From CAILAD01 sp964397085 (GTDB lineage: Bacteria > Patescibacteriota > Saccharimonadia > CAILAD01 > BJGX01): a stretch of 7,191 nucleotides of DNA. How positions within the stretch are numbered: position 1 is the stretch's first letter; each line of letters starts with the position of its first letter. Positions 1 to 5,548 of the stretch are shown piece after piece. The position numbers and the translations under genes are program-made. The notes under the pieces were generated by a model. That model did not search any database, was not told where the DNA came from, and worked only from the letters and a program-made list of their open reading frames with translations. The DNA lies in the NCBI GenBank assembly GCA_964397085.1, contig CAYNHH010000041.1, forward strand, positions 1 to 7,191. Reading direction: 5' to 3'.

Positions 1-413
1 TGCATCCAGGCCCTGACGTATTCGGCCCGAAATTCAACGAAAGCTAGTTCACGTTTGACCATGGCCACTCTCTCGACACCAAACTCATTGATATCACCGA
101 GTTCATAGGGCTCACACTCATTGTCGCCATCAATGCCATACATACTCACTCCCACAATCTGACGACTCATAGTTTCGCCAAACTGAGCAGTGTAGACAAC
201 AGTAGTCCGCTCAACTTCAACTATCAAGTTACTCACTTGAAAGAGATACTGATGTGGGTCAGAAGTAGCGAGCCGTACCACAGGATAACCGTAGTTACAC
301 ACCCGTTCTTCAAGCTTTTTTTGTGCCATTTTGCCAAAGTCGAGGTTGAACTCGATCTGAGCAAAGTCAAGGTCTGCAATTGCCTGATCAGCAGCCTGCA
401 AAATATCTTGCAT
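1..413 (-). CDS. Hypothetical protein, N-terminal part (runs off the left edge)
   Basis: I do not recognise this gene. Reading the minus strand from the ATG at 413-411 gives 137 open codons up to the window edge, so the C-terminus is missing. The start is well supported: an AGGAG ribosome binding site lies at 422-418, about four bases before the ATG, and a near-consensus promoter lies further upstream (447-475). The protein begins MQDILQAADQAIADLDF, is rich in acidic residues, and has no signal peptide or membrane segment in the visible part, so it is probably cytoplasmic. The middle alternates short hydrophobic strands with charged residues (for example LIVEVERTTVVYTAQF), which suggests an alpha/beta or beta-rich domain. 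It is transcribed alone after the terminators of the phosphatidyltransferase gene, so it is not clearly part of that unit. That it is a real gene is fairly sure; its function is unknown. Confidence 0.75.
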   Translation of the reverse strand, partial: MQDILQAADQAIADLDFAQIEFNLDFGKMAQKKLEERVCNYGYPVVRLATSDPHQYLFQVSNLIVEVERTTVVYTAQFGETMSRQIVGVSMYGIDGDNECEPYELGDINEFGVERVAMVKRELAFVEFRAEYVRAWM

Positions 414-446
414 TATTCTCCTCTTGTCGAAGGTTCAAGTCATAAA

Positions 447-475
447 ATTCTAGCATTTTAATGTATTATTGTCAA
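447..475 (-). promoter_or_regulatory. Promoter of the left-edge hypothetical gene
   Basis: On the minus strand, TTGACA (475-470) and TAGAAT (452-447) are separated by exactly 17 bases, and a TG one base before the -10 makes it an extended -10. This is close to the sigma-70 consensus. The start codon of the downstream gene lies about 34 bases beyond the -10, leaving a leader of roughly 25-30 bases. The -35 box starts immediately beside the T-tract of the preceding terminator. Confidence 0.8.
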
Positions 476-499
476 TAAAAAACCTCGCGGGTGCGAGGT
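476..499 (-). terminator. Rho-independent terminator of the phosphatidyltransferase gene
   Basis: ACCTCGC (482-488) and GCGAGGT (493-499) form a perfect 7-bp stem with a 4-base loop. On the minus strand it is followed by six T residues (481-476). It begins six bases after the TGA stop of the gene at 505-1392, in the right orientation to end that transcript. Confidence 0.85.
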
Positions 500-522
500 A
501 AAAATCATCCGGCTTTCCGGAT
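500..522 (-). terminator. Second terminator-like hairpin inside the end of the CDS
   Basis: ATCCGG (507-512) and CCGGAT (517-522) form a 6-bp GC-rich stem with a 4-base loop. On the minus strand it is followed by a GA and five T residues (504-500). The hairpin encodes the last residues (IRKAG) and part of the stop codon of the phosphatidyltransferase gene. It sits directly before the terminator at 476-499, so the two form a tandem pair. The stem is short, so it may be weak alone. Confidence 0.5.
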
Positions 523-1392
523 GTCTATGACATTGTCAGGCTTGTCAGTAGTGGTAACGGCAGTTTGCGAACCCCACCCCCAGTCAGACTTCAAAATGAA
601 ATTCACAATATAGAGCCAATTGAATTCACTGCGGTGCCAGCCCAGGCTCTTGTCGCCAAAGTGACGGGCTGCAAACAAAACAATTGCCATGAGCAAGATT
701 GCGGTTGGATCAGCCGGGAGGTAGATCAGTCCTGCCCAACCCACAATACAAGCGAGCATTTGCAGATTGAACTTGATCTTGCCATAGGTGTGAGCACCTG
801 GGTCTTGAAACTCAGGATCAATGCTCTTGAGCGAATCGAGTAGCTTGCGAAACGGCCCTACTGAGAGGCGAATCAGCTTGAGCTCAACATGCAGGCACCA
901 GAGAGCCAGCCCAAGAGCGACAACGCAGAAGGTCCATGAGTATTCAAACCAGCTCGCGACACAGTAGCCTAGCACAATAAACACAAAACAAAACTTGTCT
1001 GAGGCAGGGTCAAGCCTACTGCCAAACTCTGTTACAGCATCGAGATCACGTGCACAAGGCCCATCAAGAGCATCAAGTGCAATCACTGCAACCATGGCAA
1101 GTAGCCAAGCTCTATTTGCAGAGTGATCTCCCACATAGATGTTCGCTACCAGATGATATACAACATATGGTATCGCAAGCATTCGAAAAAAGCTCATGGC
1201 ATTTGGGAGCTGCTTGACGACAACTACCAACCAACGTTGTCGAGTCTTCTGGCCAATCCAGATAAGGATCAGTGCCCACCAGTTCACCAAAAGCTTGGTG
1301 ATAATCTCAAACAAGAATTTGAATGCCTTGATTGGCGCTGAATCTTTAGAGTGCAAGCTTGGAAAGTACCCTAGCCGTGCGATTGCAGTCAC
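505..1392 (-). CDS. CDP-alcohol phosphatidyltransferase family membrane enzyme (PgsA-like)
   Basis: A membrane enzyme of 295 residues that should move a phosphatidyl group from a CDP-lipid to an alcohol acceptor in phospholipid synthesis. The complete family signature is visible: D107, D110, G111, A114, R115, G124, D128 and D132 with the standard D-x2-DG-x2-AR-x8-G-x3-D-x3-D spacing; these residues bind the metal and CDP. LPNAMSFFR (62-70) before it and GKIKFNLQ (204-211) after it resemble the PgsA subfamily (glycerol-3-phosphate acceptor), but the acceptor cannot be settled from sequence alone. Several hydrophobic segments follow the motif. The start is GTG at 1392, preceded by an AAGGGGTGA ribosome binding site. 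This gives about 60 residues before the LPN motif, longer than usual for PgsA and including a hydrophobic stretch at about 36-60. It is divergent from the FtsA-like gene. Confidence 0.88.
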   Translation of the reverse strand: MTAIARLGYFPSLHSKDSAPIKAFKFLFEIITKLLVNWWALILIWIGQKTRQRWLVVVVKQLPNAMSFFRMLAIPYVVYHLVANIYVGDHSANRAWLLAMVAVIALDALDGPCARDLDAVTEFGSRLDPASDKFCFVFIVLGYCVASWFEYSWTFCVVALGLALWCLHVELKLIRLSVGPFRKLLDSLKSIDPEFQDPGAHTYGKIKFNLQMLACIVGWAGLIYLPADPTAILLMAIVLFAARHFGDKSLGWHRSEFNWLYIVNFILKSDWGWGSQTAVTTTDKPDNVIDIRKAG

Positions 1393-1438
1393 TATCTCAC
1401 CCCTTAGGCAGTTGAAGGTACTACGATCTGTTCATAAG

Positions 1439-1465
1439 AGTATACTATTTTTATTGCACGTACAA
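1439..1465 (-). promoter_or_regulatory. Probable promoter of the phosphatidyltransferase gene
   Basis: On the minus strand TATACT (1444-1439) is a good -10. TTGTAC (1465-1460) could be the -35, but its spacing of 15 bases is short, so the -35 assignment is weak. The region overlaps the promoter of the divergent FtsA-like gene, so the two may be mutually exclusive or co-regulated. Confidence 0.5.
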
Positions 1466-1482
1466 CCCTGTTACAATAGAGC
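1454..1482 (+). promoter_or_regulatory. Probable promoter of the FtsA-like gene
   Basis: TGT followed by TACAAT (1472-1477) is an extended -10 match. A TTGCAC at 1454-1459 is 12 bases from it, which is too close, but lies 17 bases from an overlapping TAGAGC (1477-1482). Either arrangement puts the transcript start about 15-20 bases before the ATG at 1505. No clear ribosome binding site is visible in that short leader. Confidence 0.5.
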
Positions 1483-1504
1483 ATAAGAACAACCATCTTT
1501 ACTT

Positions 1505-2785
1505 ATGAAATTACCCGGCTTCAAACAAAAAAAGAAAACTGGCCAGTACCTCGTCTCACTCGACATAGGTACTGAGTATGCCAAGGCGCTTATTGGGCAA
1601 GTAAAAGACCATACAGACTCTGCAGGCAAGACGTATCAGGTAGTAGAAATACTTGGAGTAGGTCGTCAACGTCAACGTCTCACTGATATGGCTGGCGGAG
1701 CGGTCACCGACATCTCTGGCGTGGTAGAGAACTGTGATGCCGCATTGCAGCGAGCTGAAGAGATGGCAGAAGTTGTAGCGAAAGATGCAGTACTAGGTAT
1801 TGCCGGCGAACTCGTGAAGGGTGGTACTACCAGTGTTAGTTATCGTCGGGCCAAACCAGAGATCAAGATAGATCAGGCTGAGCTAATGGACATCATCGAA
1901 CGAATTCAAAAACAAGCCTATGAAGATGTGAAAAAACAGTTGAGCTGGGAGACAGGCAAACGTGAGTTAGAAGTAAAGCTCGTCAATGCCGCTGTAGTAG
2001 ATGTACATATTGATGGCTATAGAGTGACCAACCCGGTAGGTTTTCAAGGCAAAGATGTCACTATTCAAATATTTAATGCTTTTGCACCGATGGTACACCT
2101 AGGGGCATTACAGACCGTTGCTGCCGATCTCGATCTCAATCTCATAAATATTGCAGCTGAGCCTTTTGCAGTAGCTAAAAGTGTGGGTGCTGATGATAGT
2201 ACTGAGTTTTCAGCTGTTTTTATAGATATTGGCGGTGGTACAAGTGACATCGCTGTAGTGAATAATGGTGGTATAGAAGGCACCCAAATGTTTGCCATTG
2301 GTGGACGAAGCTTTACCAAGCGCATAAGTAGTAGTCTTGGGGTCAACTTTGATACTGCTGAAGATCTCAAGCTCGATCACTCGGCTGGCAAGCTCGATCA
2401 CAAACAAGAAAAAGCCGTCTCAGAAGCACTGGCTGGCGATGTCGAGACATGGCTGAGTGGTGTTGAATTGGCATTGGGTGAATTTGAGGGCTTGGAGCAT
2501 TTGCCTAATAGAATATTGTTGTGTGGTGGCGGCTCTGGCTTGCCAGAGATAAAACATGCCCTCACCAACGAACATTGGTACAAAAGCTTGCCTTTTACCC
2601 GCAAGCCAACGATAGATTTTGTAAAACCTTCTCAGGTAAACAGAGTAATAGACAAGACCGGCAAGCTCAATAGCCCACAAGACATCACTCCTATGGGGCT
2701 TGCCAACCTAGGACTGGATATTGTGGGCAGCTCAAGCGCGAGTGAAAACATGTTACAGCGTCTCAGTCGCACGCTTTCAATATAA
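1505..2785 (+). CDS. FtsA-like actin-fold ATPase (FtsA/PilM superfamily)
   Basis: A 426-residue ATPase of the actin/Hsp70 fold. Phosphate-1 motif: LDIGTEYAKALIG at 19-31. Phosphate-2 motif: FIDIGGGTSDIAVV at 239-252. Adenosine motif: LLCGGGSGLPEI at 338-349. The region about 84-180 between the first two motifs fits the 1C/SHS2 domain that replaces subdomain 1B in FtsA. The protein ends in a short amphipathic helix (NMLQRLSRTLSI, 415-426) after a Ser-rich linker; in FtsA such a helix attaches the protein to the membrane, and PilM lacks it. FtsA would tether FtsZ filaments to the membrane at division; PilM would serve a type IV pilus. No ftsZ, pilB or pilC is in the window. The phosphate motifs, the 1C region and the tail favour FtsA. 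The length fits the family. No strong ribosome binding site precedes the ATG. A bitopic membrane protein follows and may be a partner. Confidence 0.8.
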   Translation: MKLPGFKQKKKTGQYLVSLDIGTEYAKALIGQVKDHTDSAGKTYQVVEILGVGRQRQRLTDMAGGAVTDISGVVENCDAALQRAEEMAEVVAKDAVLGIAGELVKGGTTSVSYRRAKPEIKIDQAELMDIIERIQKQAYEDVKKQLSWETGKRELEVKLVNAAVVDVHIDGYRVTNPVGFQGKDVTIQIFNAFAPMVHLGALQTVAADLDLNLINIAAEPFAVAKSVGADDSTEFSAVFIDIGGGTSDIAVVNNGGIEGTQMFAIGGRSFTKRISSSLGVNFDTAEDLKLDHSAGKLDHKQEKAVSEALAGDVETWLSGVELALGEFEGLEHLPNRILLCGGGSGLPEIKHALTNEHWYKSLPFTRKPTIDFVKPSQVNRVIDKTGKLNSPQDITPMGLANLGLDIVGSSSASENMLQRLSRTLSI

Positions 2786-2792
2786 ATAGGTC

Positions 2793-2821
2793 ACAAAATA
2801 CACTAAAATAAGTTATTTTGT
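2793..2821. repeat. AT-rich inverted repeats after the FtsA-like gene
   Basis: Two overlapping inverted repeats lie eight bases after the stop codon. ACAAAATA (2793-2800) is mirrored by TATTTTGT (2814-2821). AAAATAA (2805-2811) is mirrored by TTATTTT (2813-2819) around a single central G. No T-tract follows, so this is not a convincing terminator. The near-perfect palindrome could be a protein binding site. Confidence concerns the repeats, not a function. Confidence 0.45.
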
Positions 2822-2827
2822 AGGTAC

Positions 2828-2859
2828 TACCGCACTGCAAGCTTAAGATGTTTGCGGTA
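2828..2859. repeat. Inverted repeat TACCGCA / TGCGGTA overlapping a promoter
   Basis: TACCGCA (2828-2834) is repeated inverted as TGCGGTA (2853-2859) with an 18-base spacer. The spacer contains the putative -35 and the right arm covers the first two bases of the -10 of the next gene. That placement fits a repressor operator, or a stem at the end of the upstream transcript. There is no T-tract. Confidence 0.45.
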
Positions 2860-2863
2860 TAAT
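2835..2863 (+). promoter_or_regulatory. Promoter just upstream of the baseplate-J-like gene
   Basis: TATAAT (2858-2863) is a perfect -10, 17 bases after CTGCAA (2835-2840), a weak -35. The start codon ATG at 2875 is only 11 bases beyond the -10, so transcription would begin within a few bases of the ATG or on it. No ribosome binding site is present, as expected for a leaderless or nearly leaderless mRNA. Confidence 0.6.
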
Positions 2864-2874
2864 AACTTATAACT

Positions 2875-4542
2875 ATGCCAGAACACCCTAATCAACACCA
2901 CCAACCAGACGTCATATACTTAGAAGCTGACTCTGAGATTACTGAAGCCATAGACAAGCTCAAGGCGAGTCACGGTCATGAAGTACGCATTGCCGTACCT
3001 GCCAGAAGCACTATGCTTCAAAGCGCGGTCAATCTAAAGCTACTCAAAAAAACTGCCCACACCGCTCACAAAGAACTTGTTCTAGTCAGTACAGACAAGG
3101 CTACATTAAGCCTGGCTGCAGGCTTAGGTCTTTTAGTGGCTAAGAATATCAAAGCCGAGGCAGGTGTACCAGATATGGCTATGCTGCCACCAGAAGTTAG
3201 TAACGAGCCAGTAGTCATAGAGCAGGCTTCTGAGGAGGCAAGTAAAAGTGCCAAAAAATCTTCAAGCAAATCCAATTCTAGTAATGGCTATGAGAAGCAG
3301 CATATCAGTCTTGACGACGAGCCTGAAGAAGATCTACCTAAGCATACTCACGAAGGTGAACCTTTTGAAAGTAGCAACAAAAAGAGTGGTCCCAAAGTAC
3401 CAAACTTTATGGGTCTAAACAAAAAAATAGCCACAATTGTTGCGATAGTATGTGGCCTTGTCTTACTAGTATTGGCATATATATTCTTACCAACAGCAAA
3501 AGCTACTTTGCTCGCTAAGGCGCAAAAAACACCAGTAAATGTGAAGTTTACGCTTGACTCATCTACCCGCAAATCTGATTTCCCTCAGGGTGTAGTAGCT
3601 GCCAATCAACTCAGTGTGACTAAAGACTTGAGCGCTCAGTATACCGCAACAGGCCAAAAAGATGTGGGTACCAAAGCCAGTGGCAGCGTGTCTATAAGTA
3701 ATAGTTCTAGCTCTAGCCCAGTGAATATTCCTGCCGGCACCGTTTTTACCGCTTCATCCAAAAGCTTTACTCTCAACCAAGCGGTAACTGTACCAGGTGC
3801 TACGCTTTCAGGCGGGCAAATTGTACCGGGAAAAGTAAATGGTCAAATTACTGCCAGCGCCAATGGTGATAGTTCAAATCTAAGCGGCGCAACTTTTTCA
3901 ATCACTGGGTTTGGGGCACTCGTGACAGCAACAGGATCAACTAGTGGTGGCACCAGTAAGATTGCTACAGTCGTAACTCAAGCTGATATTGATAAGGCCA
4001 AAAAAGATATGATTGACGCGGCTACGCAAAACGCCAAACAGGAGGTAGAAGCCAAGGCCAACAATGACGAGAAGGCATTTGCAGAAACATTCACATCGGT
4101 GGTATCTGCAGTGACTGCCAGTAGTGCAGCTGACAGTGAAAGTTCTGGTGGTACCGTCAACGCCAAAGTGAAATATTCTGAGCTGGCAGCTGCCAAGTCT
4201 GACCTAGACAAGCTATTTTTAGAACAGATCAAGACCCAAGTACCTGGCAATAATCAGGTATACCAGAGTGGTGCTAACGATGCCAAGTATTCTGTCAAAC
4301 TTTCTTCTGCCGACAAAGCTGAAGTAACAGGCATAAGTAATGCCTTCTATGGCCAAAGTATTGATACCAAACAAGTCGCCAGAGACTTGAGCGGCAAAGC
4401 CAAGAAAGATGCCACAGACATAGTGAAGACCAAGTACCCTCAGGTAACAAGCGTGCAAGTAGAAAGTAGTCCAGCACTCATGCCCAACTTACCATTCTTT
4501 GCCAATAGAATTACTGTTGAGATAAAGGTCAATACAGATTGA
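2875..4542 (+). CDS. Bitopic membrane protein with baseplate-J-like extracellular domain
   Basis: A 555-residue protein with three parts. Residues about 11-98 form an alpha/beta domain starting PDVIYLEADSEITEAIDKL; similar N-termini occur in CPR and actinobacterial proteins annotated as baseplate J/gp47 family. Residues about 110-180 are a low-complexity Ser/Lys/Glu-rich linker. One membrane helix follows at about 184-205, preceded by NKK and followed by an extracellular region of about 350 residues. There, PVNIPAGTVFTASSKSFTL (282-300) and the following beta-rich stretch resemble the baseplate-J fold. The segment about 369-405 (AKKDMIDAATQNAKQEVEAK) is likely helical or coiled coil. No enzyme motif is visible, so a structural or adhesive envelope role is inferred. 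It has its own promoter. Its TGA overlaps the TTG start of ruvX, so they are probably co-transcribed. The baseplate-J name reflects fold similarity and does not imply a phage. Confidence 0.75.
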   Translation: MPEHPNQHHQPDVIYLEADSEITEAIDKLKASHGHEVRIAVPARSTMLQSAVNLKLLKKTAHTAHKELVLVSTDKATLSLAAGLGLLVAKNIKAEAGVPDMAMLPPEVSNEPVVIEQASEEASKSAKKSSSKSNSSNGYEKQHISLDDEPEEDLPKHTHEGEPFESSNKKSGPKVPNFMGLNKKIATIVAIVCGLVLLVLAYIFLPTAKATLLAKAQKTPVNVKFTLDSSTRKSDFPQGVVAANQLSVTKDLSAQYTATGQKDVGTKASGSVSISNSSSSSPVNIPAGTVFTASSKSFTLNQAVTVPGATLSGGQIVPGKVNGQITASANGDSSNLSGATFSITGFGALVTATGSTSGGTSKIATVVTQADIDKAKKDMIDAATQNAKQEVEAKANNDEKAFAETFTSVVSAVTASSAADSESSGGTVNAKVKYSELAAAKSDLDKLFLEQIKTQVPGNNQVYQSGANDAKYSVKLSSADKAEVTGISNAFYGQSIDTKQVARDLSGKAKKDATDIVKTKYPQVTSVQVESSPALMPNLPFFANRITVEIKVNTD

Positions 4543-4855
4543 AGACTGTAGTAATGGCATTTGACTACGGTGATGCGCGCACCGGAGTAGCAATCTCTCG
4601 AGATGATGTAGTAGAACCACTTATCACTATTGGTACAGAAGCTCTTTGGCCTGAAGTGACCTCACTGGTATTGGAATATAAGCCGGTACAACTAGTAGTA
4701 GGTCTGCCAAGAAATCTCAATGGCGAGGCAACTGCCCAAACCAAAAAGGCACAATCATTTGCCGATTCACTCGCGCAGATTACCCAATTGCCGGTATCAA
4801 TGCAAGATGAGGCCATGAGCTCTCAGCGCGCACTTGAGCGACTTGGCAAAGACAC
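4539..4855 (+). CDS. ruvX: RuvX/YqgF family nuclease, C-terminus lost in assembly gap
   Basis: RNase H-fold nuclease of the YqgF family, proposed as a Holliday junction resolvase and shown in some bacteria to process pre-16S rRNA. Visible motifs: FDYGDARTGVA at 8-18 with catalytic-type D9, LVVGLPRNLNG at 52-62, and MQDEAMSS at 88-95 carrying the DE pair. The final conserved Asp region near the C-terminus is missing because 100 N start after codon 105; the family is usually about 135-150 residues. I chose the TTG at 4539, which overlaps the TGA of the upstream gene (TTGA) and has AAAGG at 4524-4528, ten bases before it. The ATG at 4554 would start directly before the DYG motif and is the alternative. 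The usual Arg after DE is Ala here. The overlap suggests translational coupling with the membrane protein gene. Confidence 0.88.
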
Positions 4856-4955
4856 NNNNNNNNNNNNNNNNNNNNNNNNNNNNNNNNNNNNNNNNNNNNN
4901 NNNNNNNNNNNNNNNNNNNNNNNNNNNNNNNNNNNNNNNNNNNNNNNNNNNNNNN
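4856..4955. other. Assembly gap of 100 N
   Basis: Exactly 100 N, the usual placeholder for a scaffold gap of unknown length. Sequence to the left encodes RuvX and sequence to the right encodes the C-terminal half of MltG. From the usual lengths of these families, the missing DNA should hold about 30-45 residues of RuvX and roughly 150 or more residues of MltG, so the true gap is probably several hundred bases. Confidence 0.98.
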
Positions 4956-5474
4956 GATAACCCAGAAGGATACTTATTCCCGGCAACTTACAGCTTTACG
5001 GTAAATAGCCCAGCAGAAGTCTTGGTGCGACAACAGTACGAAGCGTTTCGTAGTAAGGCCCTACCTATTCTGGCAGGTCAGCGACCCGCAGGACTTAGTC
5101 AGCATGAGGTACTCACTCTTGCATCTATCGTCGAGAGAGAAGCTCTTACCGACAAAGACCGCAAGCTCACTGCGGGGGTATTCCTGAATCGCCTGGCACT
5201 AGGTATGAGACTTGAGAGTGATGTGACTGTGAATTACGCTACAGGCAAGACTCAGACAACTCCTGCAGATATAGCCATTCCATCGCTGTACAACACCTAT
5301 CGTATTAGGGGCTTGCCTCCTACACCAATTAATAACCCCAGCACAGACTCTATTGAAGCTGTAATGAGCCCTACCAAATCAGACTATATTTTCTTCTTGG
5401 CAGGCAAGGATGGGGTCGTATATTATGCCACAAATCTCGAAAAACACAATGAAAATATCAAAAACCACCTGTAA
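4956..5474 (+). CDS. mltG: Endolytic murein transglycosylase MltG, C-terminal part
   Basis: The last 172 residues of a YceG/MltG family protein, a membrane-anchored lytic transglycosylase that cuts nascent glycan strands near the membrane and so sets or ends strand length. Numbering from the gap: EGYLFPATYSF (4-14), the catalytic-region motif LASIVEREA (55-63) with E60 as the expected catalytic Glu, AGVFLNRLALGMRLESDVTVNY (split 73-94), SLYNTYRIRGLPPTPINNP (110-128), and the end motif YYATNLEKHNENI (156-168). All are in the family order. The family's usual DPTV is DVTV here, and the usual G-H-F stretch before the EHN motif is DGVVYYA. The N-terminal anchor and LysM-like half are in the gap. 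It probably belongs to the same operon as ruvX. No clear terminator follows. Confidence 0.92.
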   Translation, partial: DNPEGYLFPATYSFTVNSPAEVLVRQQYEAFRSKALPILAGQRPAGLSQHEVLTLASIVEREALTDKDRKLTAGVFLNRLALGMRLESDVTVNYATGKTQTTPADIAIPSLYNTYRIRGLPPTPINNPSTDSIEAVMSPTKSDYIFFLAGKDGVVYYATNLEKHNENIKNHL

Positions 5475-5513
5475 ACCACCATATTTAGCCTATACAAAAG
5501 CAAAAAATGCCAC

Positions 5514-5542
5514 TTGCACAGCTATTTGAGCCGTGATAGTAT
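5514..5542 (+). promoter_or_regulatory. Strong extended -10 promoter of the LysM-CHAP leader
   Basis: TTGCAC (5514-5519) and TAGTAT (5537-5542) are spaced by 17 bases. TG at 5534-5535, one base before the -10, gives an extended -10 element. Transcription should start at about 5549-5550, some 220 bases before the start codon. Confidence 0.78.
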
Positions 5543-5548
5543 AGGGAA

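Noticed and set aside
237..461. Plus-strand open frame of 74 codons
   Set aside because: It is antisense to the left-edge minus-strand gene, which has a good promoter and ribosome binding site. The frame has neither and resembles no family.
1123..1486. Two overlapping plus-strand open frames opposite the phosphatidyltransferase N-terminus
   Set aside because: They lie antisense to a gene with a clear family motif and run through its promoter region. No ribosome binding site or protein-like pattern is seen.
2065..2680. Four minus-strand open frames within the FtsA-like gene
   Set aside because: They overlap the phosphate-2 and adenosine motif coding region and each other, with no start signals; shadows of the real gene.
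4219..4477. Minus-strand frames rich in Leu, Cys and Tyr
   Set aside because: They look membrane-like, but the pattern comes from reading the Lys/Ala/Asp-rich plus-strand codons backwards. There are no start signals.
2875..4542. Prophage or contractile injection system remnant, from the baseplate-J resemblance
   Set aside because: No tail, sheath, spike or other phage gene is nearby, the protein has a membrane anchor, and it overlaps ruvX in a housekeeping cluster.
4780..4986. Minus-strand frame through the N gap
   Set aside because: It is open only because the Ns cannot contain a stop; nothing supports it on either side.
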